Shown: piece by piece, positions 1 through 8,362 of the stretch
Layout: each line of letters opens with the position of its first letter
Numbering within the stretch: the first letter of the stretch is position 1
DNA from: JAAFIP01 sp043778205
GTDB lineage: Bacteria; Pseudomonadota; Gammaproteobacteria; Burkholderiales; Burkholderiaceae_C
Direction of reading: 5' to 3'
NCBI GenBank assembly: GCA_043778205.1
Contig: JAYWGO010000034.1
Coordinates: forward strand, 13,035 to 77,034
Length of the DNA: 64,000 nt
Position numbers and translations under genes: made by a program
Notes under the pieces: generated by a model
Seen by the model: only the letters and a program-made list of their open reading frames with translations
What the model was told of the DNA's origin: nothing
Database searches by the model: none

Positions 1-1657
1 CGGTGACAAACTGCACGCTGCGCGGGGCTTTGTACACGGCCATGGTGTCGCGGCACCACTGCAGTATGTCTGCCTCTGTGGTGTCTAGATGGGTGCTGCG
101 CAGCACCACGATGGCTTTGACGGTTTCGCCCCGGTAGTCGTCTAGGGCGCTGATAATGCAGGCCTCGGCAATGGCGGGGTGCTTGAACATCAGCGCCTCT
201 ACCTCAGCAGGCCACACTTTAAAGCCGCTGGCATTGATCATGCGTTTGAGGCGGTCGGTTAAAAAGTAATAGCCATCTTCGTCTACACGGCCCAGGTCGC
301 CGCTGCGGAAAAACTTAACACCGTCCAGCGTGATAAACGCCTTGGCAGTGGCTTCGGGGTTCTTCCAGTAGCCTTGGAAGTTCATTGGCCCGTGCATGAT
401 GATTTCGCCTTGCTCGCCCACTGGCATGGTTTGCAAGGTGTCGGGGTCAATCACACGCGCTTGCGCGCTCACGAAAGGTATGCCTAAGCACTGCTGCTTG
501 GTGGCATCAGGCGGGTTGCTGTGGCTGGGTGCGGCGGTCTCGGTCAGGCCATAGCCTTCGGCATAGCGCAAGCCATACTGCTCCCACAAGCGCTGGGCCA
601 CAGCCTGCGGCATGGCCGCACCGCCGCCGCCAATGTAGACCAGGCTGCGCAGGTCGTATTGGTCGAACGAGGGAGAGGCCAGCAGGTCGATCACCATAGT
701 GGGAATGTTCGTCCAGTGGCTAACTTTGTGGCGCGATATCAAGCGCCCGGCCAGGTCGCGGTCCCAGCGCGGCATGATGACCAGTGTGGCACCGCTGAAA
801 ATACAGGCCTGCATCACGCTGACCATGCCAGTGATGTGAAACATAGGCACCGCGCACAGCATGGTGTTGGCTGCCGAGCCGCCGCCCCACAAACCGCTGG
901 CCACTGCGTTGTGCATGATGGAGCCGTGCGTGTGCATACAGCCCTTGGGCAGGCCGGTAGTGCCACTGGTGTAGGGCAACACAGCCAAGTCGTGCGAGGT
1001 AGCCACTACGGGCGGCAGCGGCGCAACAGCCTCGCCTGTAACTTGCTCTTTGCCCTGCTCAGCAGTGGCCATCAGTGCAGCCCAAGCATGGCAGGCCCCG
1101 CCGGTCAAACCCGGCTCGCTGTGGCGCGCCAGCAGCCAGTCGCGCCACGCCGGCGGCATATCGTCAGCCGCTTTGTCACCCAAGGCATCGGCAAAATGCG
1201 TGATCAGCAAGTGCTTTAGCCCCAGCGCAGGTGCTAGCGCGTTGGACGCTGTGGCCCATTCATGGCCCAGGTCTGCGGTGGTAATGGCCACCTGCGTGTC
1301 GGGGTCGGTAATGTAATGTTTAAGCTCTTCGGCCTTGTTCATCGGGTTGACTGGTACCACCACTGCGTCCAGTCGCAGCACCGCAAAGTGGCTTACCACC
1401 AGCTGCGGGCAGTTTTGCATGCACACCACCACCCTGTCGCCTTTTTTAACACCCAGCCCAAGCAAAACCTGGGCTAGCAGCTGTGCTTTTGATAGCAATT
1501 CTGCGTAGGACAATTGCGTGTCAAAAAACGCCAGCGCCGTTTTATCGGGATACCGCAGTGCACTGACCGCCAAGTTGTTCCACAGCGAGCCGGCAGGCGG
1601 CGTGATGCTGCGGGGCAAGCGCTGGGGCCAAAATTTGGTGTGTGCGTTGTCTTGCAA
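1..1657 (-). CDS. AMP-binding acyl-CoA synthetase (3' end outside window)
   Basis: This is a member of the ANL (AMP-binding) superfamily, which activates a carboxylic acid with ATP and joins it to coenzyme A. Translation of the minus strand stays open from 1657 to the window edge, about 552 residues. It shows the adenylate-forming motif YTSGTTGLPKG, the motif GYGLTETAAPSH, the SGDLGRVDEDGYYFLTDR block and the C-terminal KRMINASGFKVWPAEVE hinge, so nearly the whole enzyme is present. The proposed start is TTG at 1657, because a GGAGACT ribosome site lies just upstream at 1661-1667 and the frame begins with a typical N-terminus. It is divergent from the Bug receptor gene. Substrate chain length cannot be read from sequence; a medium or long-chain fatty-acyl-CoA ligase is likely. 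Confidence 0.88.
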   Translation of the reverse strand, partial: MQDNAHTKFWPQRLPRSITPPAGSLWNNLAVSALRYPDKTALAFFDTQLSYAELLSKAQLLAQVLLGLGVKKGDRVVVCMQNCPQLVVSHFAVLRLDAVVVPVNPMNKAEELKHYITDPDTQVAITTADLGHEWATASNALAPALGLKHLLITHFADALGDKAADDMPPAWRDWLLARHSEPGLTGGACHAWAALMATAEQGKEQVTGEAVAPLPPVVATSHDLAVLPYTSGTTGLPKGCMHTHGSIMHNAVASGLWGGGSAANTMLCAVPMFHITGMVSVMQACIFSGATLVIMPRWDRDLAGRLISRHKVSHWTNIPTMVIDLLASPSFDQYDLRSLVYIGGGGAAMPQAVAQRLWEQYGLRYAEGYGLTETAAPSHSNPPDATKQQCLGIPFVSAQARVIDPDTLQTMPVGEQGEIIMHGPMNFQGYWKNPEATAKAFITLDGVKFFRSGDLGRVDEDGYYFLTDRLKRMINASGFKVWPAEVEALMFKHPAIAEACIISALDDYRGETVKAIVVLRSTHLDTTEADILQWCRDTMAVYKAPRSVQFVT

Positions 1658-1756
1658 AACAGTCTCCCTAAATTAAAGCTGCTTACCAAGGACAAGTCCT
1701 AGGTAGGCAGTAGATTATTGCTGGTTATCATGCCTGACTACTTCCAAAGCAAATTT

Positions 1757-2734
1757 ATGAAAACCCTCAAATCTCTGCTTACACTGTCGCTAATTGGACT
1801 GGGCTTGGCACAACCTGTCGCAGCCCAAGCCACCTTCCCCAGCAAGCCTATTCGCATTGTGGTGGGGTTCCCCGCCGGTGGCCCGCTAGACCAGCACGCA
1901 CGGCTGCTTACCGATAAGTTGCAAGGTATCTTGGGCCAACCCGTAACGGTAGACTACAAGGCCGGCGCAGGCGGCATTGTGGGGGCCCAAGACGTGATGA
2001 AAGCTGCCCCCGACGGCCACACCTTGATGTTGGCCAACACCGGCGTGATGGTCATTAACCCTGGTCTGTACAGCAAGCTGCCCTACAACACTTTGAAGGA
2101 TTTTGTGCCTATTGCCCGCACCGCCATGCAGCCGCTGGCTTTGCTGGTCACCAACAGTGTGGCGGCCAAAACTTTGCCCGAGTTTGTCAGCTACGCCCGC
2201 GCTAATCCTGGAAAAGTGAACTATGGGTCGGCAGGCAACGGCGGCATCAGCCACTTGGTGCCTGAAATGTTCAAAACCGCTACCGGTGTGTTTATGGTGC
2301 ACATTCCCTACCGGGGCAGCGCCCCGGCTTTTACCGACCTGATCGGTGGGCAAGTGCAGTTTATGGCCGAGAGCATTCCCCAGGCTGCCCAGTACCACAA
2401 ACAAGGCAAAGTGCGCGCCCTGGCCGTAACCAGCCGTGAGCGCAACAGTGCCTTGCCTGACGTGCCCACCGTGATGGAGACCAAAATAGCCAAAGATTTT
2501 GACGTGGTGGGGTTTTACGGCTTTTTGGCCCCGGCGGGCACACCCAAGCCGGTGGTAGACAAGCTCAGCGATGCCTTTAAGCAGGTGTTGGCCTTGCCCG
2601 ATGTACGTAACCGCATGGTCAGCCAAGGCGCAGATCCTGCGTTTTTGGGGGCCGACGAATTTGCCCAGTTTTTAACTTCTGAGATGCCCAGATGGGCGGT
2701 GGCAGTACAAAAATCGGGGGCGAAGTTAGATTAA
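1757..2734 (+). CDS. Bug/TctC family periplasmic solute-binding protein
   Basis: This is a periplasmic receptor of the Bug (TctC) family, which is strongly expanded in Burkholderiales and binds carboxylates or related small molecules. An N-terminal signal peptide ends at about AQPVAAQA, followed by the family hallmark FPSKPIRIVVGFPAGGPLD. Further family blocks are YKAGAGGIVGAQ, NYGSAGNGGISHL, PYRGSAPA and DVPTVMET. The mature length of about 300 residues is normal. The frame is open from 1718, but ATG at 1757 starts directly before a standard signal peptide and is preferred; ATG at 1730 is the alternative. No TctA/TctB membrane genes lie beside it, which is usual for orphan Bug receptors. The divergent acyl-CoA synthetase hints at an organic-acid ligand, which is inference only. 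Confidence 0.92.
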   Translation: MKTLKSLLTLSLIGLGLAQPVAAQATFPSKPIRIVVGFPAGGPLDQHARLLTDKLQGILGQPVTVDYKAGAGGIVGAQDVMKAAPDGHTLMLANTGVMVINPGLYSKLPYNTLKDFVPIARTAMQPLALLVTNSVAAKTLPEFVSYARANPGKVNYGSAGNGGISHLVPEMFKTATGVFMVHIPYRGSAPAFTDLIGGQVQFMAESIPQAAQYHKQGKVRALAVTSRERNSALPDVPTVMETKIAKDFDVVGFYGFLAPAGTPKPVVDKLSDAFKQVLALPDVRNRMVSQGADPAFLGADEFAQFLTSEMPRWAVAVQKSGAKLD

Positions 2735-2805
2735 GACTTGCCATGGCTTGGAACTGTTTGGCTGTTGCGCTGTCTTACTGGCTCTTTTAACTGTTTTTAA
2801 GCCCC

Positions 2806-3588
2806 ATGAGAATTCGTGTATTGCCAGCAGGCCTAACCCCAGCTGTATGCAGCGCAGTGCTGCTTAGCCTTGCTGCTTGCAGCACCACTCCCCCCAGCCA
2901 AGAGCCCGACCACACAGCCCAGGTACTGCAAACCGCCCGCAAAACGCTGCCCAGCATTGCGTGGGCCGATGGCCAAAACTGGCAACCCTACTTGCTGCCA
3001 GGTAAAAAAACCACCCAATTTAGCAAGGTCACCATGGACGGGCGCGATGCGGTGCTGGCAGTGGCCGACGCATCGGCCAGCTTGCTGCGCCACAACCTGA
3101 AGGTGCCAGCGCAAGCCCTTGAGCAAGTGCGCTTTTCGTGGAAAGTGCCCATGCTGATCGACTTGGCCGACATTGCCACCCGTGAAGGGGACGATTCGCC
3201 TGTGCGTGTAGTTTTAACGTTCGAGGGCGATCGCAGCAAGTTGTCCAGCAAATACGGCTTGCTGTCGGAGCTGTCCCGTGCAGTTACTGGCGAAGAGCTG
3301 CCCTACGCCACATTGGTCTACGCTTGGTGCAACCAACGGGTGGCAGGCAGTATCAGCCATAGCGCGCGTACTGACCGGGTACGTACCATCACGGTGGAAT
3401 CAGGCCGTAAAAACCTAGGCCAATGGCTAGACTACGAGCGCGACATCAAAGCCGACTTTGCACGCGCCTTCGGCGAAGCCCCAGGTGCACTGGTAGGGGT
3501 GGCATTGATGACCGATGCAGACAATACCGCTAGTAAAACCAAGGCGTACTACGGGCCAGTATCTTTGGGCAACTCTTTGCTGCGCTAG
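2806..3588 (+). CDS. DUF3047 family lipoprotein
   Basis: This 260-residue secreted protein resembles the DUF3047 family, whose function is unknown. Residues 1-25 form a signal sequence with a lipobox ending LSLAACS, so Cys25 is probably lipidated and the protein anchored to a membrane facing the periplasm. The conserved family core is visible as FSWKVP, the acidic stretch REGDDSPVRVVLTFEGD, the block LPYATLVYAWCNQ, and near the C-terminus LVGVALMTDADNTASKTKAYYG. It follows the Bug receptor by 71 bases and may be co-transcribed with it. The start is supported by the intact signal sequence. Confidence 0.8.
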   Translation: MRIRVLPAGLTPAVCSAVLLSLAACSTTPPSQEPDHTAQVLQTARKTLPSIAWADGQNWQPYLLPGKKTTQFSKVTMDGRDAVLAVADASASLLRHNLKVPAQALEQVRFSWKVPMLIDLADIATREGDDSPVRVVLTFEGDRSKLSSKYGLLSELSRAVTGEELPYATLVYAWCNQRVAGSISHSARTDRVRTITVESGRKNLGQWLDYERDIKADFARAFGEAPGALVGVALMTDADNTASKTKAYYGPVSLGNSLLR

Positions 3589-3600
3589 GCCAATTTTTTA

Positions 3601-3661
3601 AGAGAAAAAGCCTTTACGCCCAAGGGAATAGTGCTCAAAAAGCTATTAAATATATAGCATA
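3601..3661 (-). repeat. Dispersed ~65-bp repeat, diverged copy A
   Basis: Read on the minus strand, this contains the TATTTAATAGCT start, a CCCTTGGGC core and an A/T-rich tail, the same order as the better copies at 7300, 23941, 44630 and 63333. It lies between the DUF3047 gene and the hydrolase gene. The match is weaker than in the other copies, and the membership call is mine from alignment by eye. Confidence 0.55.
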
Positions 3662-3704
3662 TTGCGCTCAGTTGTAAGGGTGGCTGCGCAGAAAACAAAG
3701 CCTA

Positions 3705-4706
3705 TTACCCCGCTATAAAGTCCATCACAGCCTGTGCGCAGGCCTCGTCTGCAAGAACCGCAATATGGCCTAATTGGCGCACCGTTAGCAGTGTAGTGCG
3801 CTGGCCCAGCCTAGCCATGGCCGCGCTGTGATGGTAGGCGGTAATTTTGTCCGCCTTGTCGTGCACTATCAGTACAGGCAACTCTGGCTGTTGGTTAAGT
3901 AAAGGCGCCAAGCTTTGGGGCATAAAGTCGTCAAAGGTTTTGCCGCTGCTGGCCTCTAGGCCCCGTTGCAGCTGTACCCGCACAGCCTCGGGCAGCACAT
4001 GTGCTTTGGCCCACAAGGCAGAGAGTTGGTAAGTGTCATAAAACGGCGCTATCAGCACCAAACGCTGCACCTGAATAGCGCGGTGGGCCGCAGCCCAGCC
4101 AGCTGCTGCGCCGCCTAACGAATGGCCCACCAGCACGTCGATAGCACCATGCTGCTGCGTTGTGTTGGCGGCTACTGTAAGCAAGGTATCTAGTACCTTG
4201 GGCAGTCCACTTTGCGTGCCCTCGCTGGCTGCGTGGGCCAAATGGTCGAAGGTGTGCACCTCATAGCCTGCAGCCAGTGCTTTATAAATCAGCAATGCAA
4301 AGTTCAGCCCATAGCCCTCCCAGCCGTGGCACAGCAGCATGCGGCCCACAGGCTTGCGCGGCTTGATTTGAGCAGTGGTGGGCAGCCAGTGGTAGCACTG
4401 CACTTTGAGTCCTTCGTGCAGAACATGGGTGCGCACGGCGCTGGCCAACAGTGCTTTTACAGGCGCTTCAAACGCAGCCCATTGCGCGGCTTTCCAGCCA
4501 AAAAAGCGCTGGGTGTCGTCTTTAAGCCTGTCAATACTGGGTGGCCGGCGGGCAGCTGCGGGCGGTGCACAAAATATCTCTACCGCGCGGGCCTGGGCCT
4601 TGGCGGGGCTGTCTTTCATGGCGCGGTTCAATTCGCTGCGCACTTTAACTACGGTGGCTGCAAAACGCAGCACGTCGCCAGCGGAGGGGTTTAACATTTC
4701 TAGCAT
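3705..4706 (-). CDS. Alpha/beta hydrolase
   Basis: This is a cytoplasmic alpha/beta-hydrolase-fold protein of 333 residues. The nucleophile elbow GHSLGG places the catalytic serine near residue 196. An acid candidate lies in the VHDKADK block, and the histidine candidate in QLGHIAVL near the C-terminus, the standard order Ser-Asp-His. An oxyanion-side motif LLCHGWEGYG precedes the nucleophile. No signal peptide is seen. The gene is divergent from a MarR regulator across a short palindromic region, so it is probably the target of that regulator. The substrate is unknown; related proteins are annotated as esterases or lipases. Confidence 0.85.
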   Translation of the reverse strand: MLEMLNPSAGDVLRFAATVVKVRSELNRAMKDSPAKAQARAVEIFCAPPAAARRPPSIDRLKDDTQRFFGWKAAQWAAFEAPVKALLASAVRTHVLHEGLKVQCYHWLPTTAQIKPRKPVGRMLLCHGWEGYGLNFALLIYKALAAGYEVHTFDHLAHAASEGTQSGLPKVLDTLLTVAANTTQQHGAIDVLVGHSLGGAAAGWAAAHRAIQVQRLVLIAPFYDTYQLSALWAKAHVLPEAVRVQLQRGLEASSGKTFDDFMPQSLAPLLNQQPELPVLIVHDKADKITAYHHSAAMARLGQRTTLLTVRQLGHIAVLADEACAQAVMDFIAG

Positions 4707-4737
4707 GGTGGGGCTTTCAAGTAGGTAAATTATGAGG

Positions 4738-4784
4738 CTATAATTAGTTCATTAATTTACTATTATAGTTCGTTATTGAACTAT
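4738..4784. promoter_or_regulatory. Operator region between hydrolase and MarR genes
   Basis: Two inverted repeats sit in this A/T-rich divergent spacer. ATAGTTC (4765-4771) pairs with GAACTAT (4778-4784) around six bases, and CTATAAT (4738-4744) pairs with ATTATAG (4762-4768). MarR dimers usually bind such palindromes of about 20 bases, so this is the likely site of autoregulation and hydrolase control. Confidence 0.6.
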
Positions 4785-4796
4785 ATACACCCACAC

Positions 4797-5267
4797 ATGA
4801 CAGTTATAAATAGAGCCGCCAGTCCAATAACCACCCCAGCCTGCGTGCGCGGCACCGATGCCTGGTTAGCTGTGGTGCGCACTTACCAAAAGTGCTCAGA
4901 CACGTTATCCCAGCGCATCGCGCCCTTGGGGCTCAAGCTGGCACAACACGATGTGATGATGAACCTGCTAATGCACGCGCAACCTACCCAGCAGCAGCTC
5001 GCCGAGCAGAGCTTTGTAACCAAAAGCCATATGAGCGCTGTGCTGTCTGAGATGCTGCTGCAGGGCTGGATCACGCGCACCGACAGCAGTACCGACAAGC
5101 GCAGCAAACTGATTAGCCTTACGCCCAGCGGCCGTGCCTTAGCGCTGCAGGCCTACGCTGCGCAAGCTGTGGTGATTAACGCGATGATGGGGCCATTGAC
5201 GGATAAGCAGATCTCTGAGCTAGAGCGCGTGTCACGCAGCGCTGTGGCAGCGCTGGCAGTGCTTTAG
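4797..5267 (+). CDS. MarR family transcriptional regulator
   Basis: This is a winged-helix DNA-binding protein of the MarR family, usually a ligand-released repressor. The order of elements fits: an N-terminal dimerisation helix, the segment LAQHDVMMNLLMHAQPTQQQLAEQ, the recognition helix SFVTKSHMSAVLSEM, and the wing WITRTDSSTDKRSKLISLTPSG. Length is about 156 residues, normal for the family. An in-frame TTG at 4776 exists, but it lies inside the palindromic operator, so ATG at 4797 is preferred. The gene is divergent from the alpha/beta hydrolase, the usual arrangement of a MarR protein and its target. Confidence 0.88.
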   Translation: MTVINRAASPITTPACVRGTDAWLAVVRTYQKCSDTLSQRIAPLGLKLAQHDVMMNLLMHAQPTQQQLAEQSFVTKSHMSAVLSEMLLQGWITRTDSSTDKRSKLISLTPSGRALALQAYAAQAVVINAMMGPLTDKQISELERVSRSAVAALAVL

Positions 5268-5280
5268 GTCATTTTTTCTA

Positions 5281-5346
5281 AATTTTTAAGGCAGCATTTA
5301 GCCGTACTGCCCAAGTAAATGCTGCATAATTAGCTATTAAATACAG
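5281..5346 (-). repeat. Dispersed ~65-bp repeat, copy B
   Basis: On the minus strand this reads TATTTAATAGCT, then six bases, then GCAGCATTTACTTGGGC, ending CCTTAAAAAT. It matches the family core with one mismatch. It fills the spacer between the convergent MarR and MFS genes. Confidence 0.8.
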
Positions 5347-5363
5347 AGCATTCAACTTGCAGC

Positions 5364-6659
5364 TTAGGCCACCACCGCTGCCCTGCCCCGCTGCATATCT
5401 ACCTTTTGCAAAATTGCCAAACCGATGATAAATAGCACCGCCGTTGAGCCGATGGCCACGCGCTGGTTGCCGCCTGTGGCCCAGGTAATAGCGCCATAAG
5501 TTAGCGGCCCAATGATGCTGGCCAGGCGGGTGGCAAAGGTCCACAGACCAAAAAACTCGCCTGCTTGCTGGGGCGGCGACAGCATGCCGGCCATAGCCCG
5601 CCCCGCCGACTGGCTTGCACCCATGCACACACCCGCCAAAGCAGCCGCATACCAAAAACCGCCTTTGGTGGTGGTGAGTGCGGCAATAATGCAGGTGGCT
5701 GTCCAGCCCACCAGCGTTGCACCCAGGGCCAGCTTATGGCCCAAGCGGTCTTGGGCATAGCCTAAAGAAAACGCCCCCGCCGCCGCCGCTAAATTCAGCA
5801 CAAAAATCAGCACCATCGTCTCAGACTGCACAAAGCCTATCACCTGCTCTGCATAAATAGCCGCCAGCGTAATGGCCACCGCCACGCCGCCTTGGTAAAA
5901 CACCGCGCACAGCAGCAGCCACATAAAGTCTTGGTAGCGCCGGGCCTGTTGGTAGGTGGCGTACAGCTGCACCAAAGAGGCTTTAAGCCCGCTTTGCTGA
6001 GCAGGTGCCGCCCTAGGCACCGCCCGCTCTTTCAGCAGTTTGAGCGTGACGCACGCCGCAGCGCCATAAATAAAAGCCGTGATCAGCATCGTGACAGGGA
6101 CAAAGCCGTCGGCCTTGATGCCATTTTTGCCCGCCCAAATCACAAAGCCCAGGCAAATACCCAGCGCCAGCATGCCGCCAAAGTAACCCAAACTCCAGCC
6201 CCAGCCGCTCACCTTGCCCATGCCTTCAGGCCGGGCCAGCTCGGGCAAAAACGAGGCAGTCAGCGATTCGCCGTAGCTGTAGAAGGTGTTAGAAATCACA
6301 ATCAGCACAAAAGCCAGTGCCACGCTGCCCGGCCCGGCCAGCGCCAGGGCGGCGGTAGACAGCACACAGCCCACGGTAAACAGCGCCAGCAGTTTCTTTT
6401 TGGCGGCATGCTGGTCGGCGTACACGCCCAGGCTGGGCATGGTGAGCATGACAATAGCGTAGGAGATGCTCAGCGCCAGTGTCCAGGCAAAAGTGGCCCA
6501 TTCGGCCCCCTTGGCAATGCCGCCCACAAAATACGCGGCAAACACAGCGGTAATGACCACCGTGGTGTAGCCTGAGTTGGCAAAGTCGTACATGGCCCAG
6601 CCAAATACTTCGCGCTTTTTCACGCCGGGGTTCAGCGCGTCTTGACTAAAAATGGCCAT
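5364..6659 (-). CDS. MFS transporter, UMF1 type
   Basis: This is a 431-residue inner-membrane transporter of the major facilitator superfamily, UMF1 branch (related to the vacuolar Atg22-like effluxers). Residues 17-32 give the family hallmark FGWAMYDFANSGYTTV, and about twelve hydrophobic segments follow. A loop with charged residues after the second segment (YADQHAAKKKLL) matches the MFS loop 2-3 position. Other family blocks are NTFYSYGESLTASFLPEL and GWGWSLGYFGG. AGGAG lies just upstream of the ATG. The gene is divergent from thymidine kinase. The substrate is unknown. Confidence 0.85.
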   Translation of the reverse strand: MAIFSQDALNPGVKKREVFGWAMYDFANSGYTTVVITAVFAAYFVGGIAKGAEWATFAWTLALSISYAIVMLTMPSLGVYADQHAAKKKLLALFTVGCVLSTAALALAGPGSVALAFVLIVISNTFYSYGESLTASFLPELARPEGMGKVSGWGWSLGYFGGMLALGICLGFVIWAGKNGIKADGFVPVTMLITAFIYGAAACVTLKLLKERAVPRAAPAQQSGLKASLVQLYATYQQARRYQDFMWLLLCAVFYQGGVAVAITLAAIYAEQVIGFVQSETMVLIFVLNLAAAAGAFSLGYAQDRLGHKLALGATLVGWTATCIIAALTTTKGGFWYAAALAGVCMGASQSAGRAMAGMLSPPQQAGEFFGLWTFATRLASIIGPLTYGAITWATGGNQRVAIGSTAVLFIIGLAILQKVDMQRGRAAVVA

Positions 6660-6724
6660 AGGGTGACTCCTGAAGGTGTGCCTGCATTATGTGCGGTAAG
6701 CTTGACGGCTTAACGACACACGCT

Positions 6725-7297
6725 ATGGCCAAACTGTATTTTCGCTACGCCGCCATGAACGCTGGCAAATCCACCTCGCTGCTGCAAGCCGCCTACAACT
6801 ACGAAGAACGCGGCATGGCCGTGGTGCTGCTAACCGCTGAGCTAGACAACCGGGACGGCAGCGGCCTGATTGCTTCGCGCCTGGGCCTGAGCCGCGAAGC
6901 CGTTACCTTTAACGCGGCCCATAGCATGGCCGAACGCATAGCCCATGCCCAGCAGGCACGCTGGATCGCCAAATTAGCCTGCGTGCTGGTAGACGAGGCG
7001 CAGTTTTTAACCCCGCTGCAGGTAGAAGAACTGCACCGCTGGGCACATGCGCTGCATACGCCGGTAATGTGCTACGGCCTGCGCAGTGACTTTAGGGGCA
7101 AAGCTTTTCCCGGAGCCGCCACCCTGCTGACATTGGCTGACGATATTGAAGAAATGAAAACCATTTGCGAGTGCGGCAAAAAAGCCAGCATGAACGCCCG
7201 CTTTAACGACAGCGGCGAGCGCATCCTCGAAGGCGAGCAAGTACTGATTGGCGGCAACGCACGCTACCGAGGTTTGTGCCCCGATTGTTTTTACTGA
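6725..7297 (+). CDS. tdk: Thymidine kinase
   Basis: Type II thymidine kinase phosphorylates thymidine with ATP in the dTTP salvage pathway in the cytoplasm. The 190-residue protein shows the P-loop AAMNAGKST, the acid pair in VLVDEAQFL, the segment CYGLRSDFRGKAFPGA, and the zinc ligands CECGKK and CPDC that hold the lasso domain. The length is standard. The frame is open further upstream, but ATG at 6725 gives the normal N-terminus MAKLYFRYAAMNAGKS. The gene is convergent with the acidic protein gene at 7391, with a repeat copy and a palindrome between them. Confidence 0.95.
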   Translation: MAKLYFRYAAMNAGKSTSLLQAAYNYEERGMAVVLLTAELDNRDGSGLIASRLGLSREAVTFNAAHSMAERIAHAQQARWIAKLACVLVDEAQFLTPLQVEELHRWAHALHTPVMCYGLRSDFRGKAFPGAATLLTLADDIEEMKTICECGKKASMNARFNDSGERILEGEQVLIGGNARYRGLCPDCFY

Positions 7298-7299
7298 TT

Positions 7300-7366
7300 A
7301 CTATTAAAATAATAGCTGCCCGTGCAGCATTTCCTTGGGCCAGAGGGCTAAAACGCTTCAAAAACC
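7300..7366 (+). repeat. Dispersed ~65-bp repeat, copy C
   Basis: Starts with CTATTAAAATAATAGCTGC, carries the full core GCAGCATTTCCTTGGGC, and ends in an A-run. It begins three bases after the tdk stop codon. It serves here as the reference copy for comparing the others. Confidence 0.88.
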
Positions 7367-7377
7367 GGTTTTCGAAG
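7356..7377. terminator. Palindrome between convergent tdk and acidic protein gene
   Basis: CTTC, then AAAAACCGGTTTT, then CGAAG form an almost perfect 22-base palindrome with A- and T-runs on both sides of the GC core. It lies between two convergent stop codons, so a bidirectional terminator is likely. It overlaps the tail of repeat copy C. Confidence 0.5.
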
Positions 7378-7390
7378 GCACCACAAGACT

Positions 7391-8041
7391 TCAGTGCAAA
7401 TGGCGGGGCTTGCGCCCGCCGTGGCCGCCGGGTCCACCCGAGCCGCCGCCTGAACCGCGTGGTGGGCGGCCTACCTGCAGCGAATTTACCAAGGCATCAA
7501 ACCGCTGGGTAAACAGTTTGTCCACCTCAGTCACTATGCCCTGCATCTCGGCGCGGTCAAAGTGGCGCTCTACTACGGCCATCACATCTTCAACCAGCAT
7601 GTCGCGCTGCACTTGCATAATGTCGCCGGGCGTAGGGCCCACAAACAACATCAGAAAGTCGTCACGCGACTCGGCGCCTTCTTCTTGGCTGTGGTCGTCA
7701 TCTTCATCCTCGTCGTCAAACTCGGTGTCGTAGATGCTAATTTCTATCGCTGCACCTGCGCTGGCCAGCTCATTGAGGCCCATGCACATCTCTTCCAGTG
7801 CTTGGCGAATATCTTCATCTGCAGGCACCGTCCAGCACATGTGCAGCACATGCTCTTTGGCATCAAAGCGCAAGCCAGGCTCTTCCTCATACGAGCTAAC
7901 AGCGCCGCGCACCAGCGACTTGGCACCCGCATAAGACCACAAAGGTTTGAGCGCCTCTTCTAGCTGGGCAAAAGTCACGTCCTCACGCAGCGGCACATCG
8001 CCGTGCACGTGAATCTCGTAGGGCTGGGAATTGGGTGACAT
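7391..8041 (-). CDS. Acidic Burkholderiales protein (DUF6806-like)
   Basis: This 216-residue soluble protein is probably the conserved Burkholderiales protein now filed as DUF6806; function unknown. It starts MSPNSQPYEIHVHGDV, has an alpha/beta-looking body, a strongly acidic loop (FDDEDEDDDHSQEEGAE, about residues 108-124) and a glycine/proline/arginine-rich C-terminal tail ending RKPRHLH. The frame stays open upstream through the neighbouring tRNA, so the ATG at 8041 is chosen. The glycine-rich tail could be a disordered nucleic-acid or partner-binding segment, which is inference. The family name is from memory. Confidence 0.75.
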   Translation of the reverse strand: MSPNSQPYEIHVHGDVPLREDVTFAQLEEALKPLWSYAGAKSLVRGAVSSYEEEPGLRFDAKEHVLHMCWTVPADEDIRQALEEMCMGLNELASAGAAIEISIYDTEFDDEDEDDDHSQEEGAESRDDFLMLFVGPTPGDIMQVQRDMLVEDVMAVVERHFDRAEMQGIVTEVDKLFTQRFDALVNSLQVGRPPRGSGGGSGGPGGHGGRKPRHLH

Positions 8042-8103
8042 AAAACAGAGTGTAGTACTTTTGCGGGTGCTAGCGCAAATCTGGCAAGTGTGTGCCAAGC
8101 AAC

Positions 8104-8196
8104 TGGTGCCTGAGACCGGAATCGAACCGGTACGCCCGCTATGAACGAAGCGGCGGATTTTAAGTCCGCTGTGTCTACCAATTCCACCACTCAGGC
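8104..8196 (-). tRNA. tRNA-Leu (UAA)
   Basis: The minus strand folds as a long-variable-arm tRNA. The acceptor GCCTGAG pairs with CTCAGGC, the D-arm contains GGTAGACACAG, the anticodon stem GCGGA/TCCGC encloses CTTAAAA with anticodon TAA, and the T-arm has GGTTCGATTCC. The discriminator is A and CCA is encoded (8104-8106). Confidence 0.96.
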
Positions 8197-8362
8197 CAGA
8201 CACACACTTTTAACTGGGCTACTTTGGCTTAAAACCAAACTTTGGAGGCATGTTGCCCGACAAACAAATAGCGAATCTGATTATAACCGCAGGCATTTTG
8301 CCCAGCGGGCCTGTACTGGCCGGTTTGGCAAATGTAAGTGCAGGTGCGGTTGAAAACAATGC

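Noticed and set aside
521..1219. Plus-strand open frames through the first 1.6 kb
   Set aside because: The minus strand carries an acyl-CoA synthetase with all motifs across this entire stretch; the plus frames are its shadows.
5278..5655. Minus-strand 125-residue frame overlapping the end of the MFS gene
   Set aside because: It is an alternative frame of the transporter that runs into repeat copy B; no ribosome site or protein family supports it.
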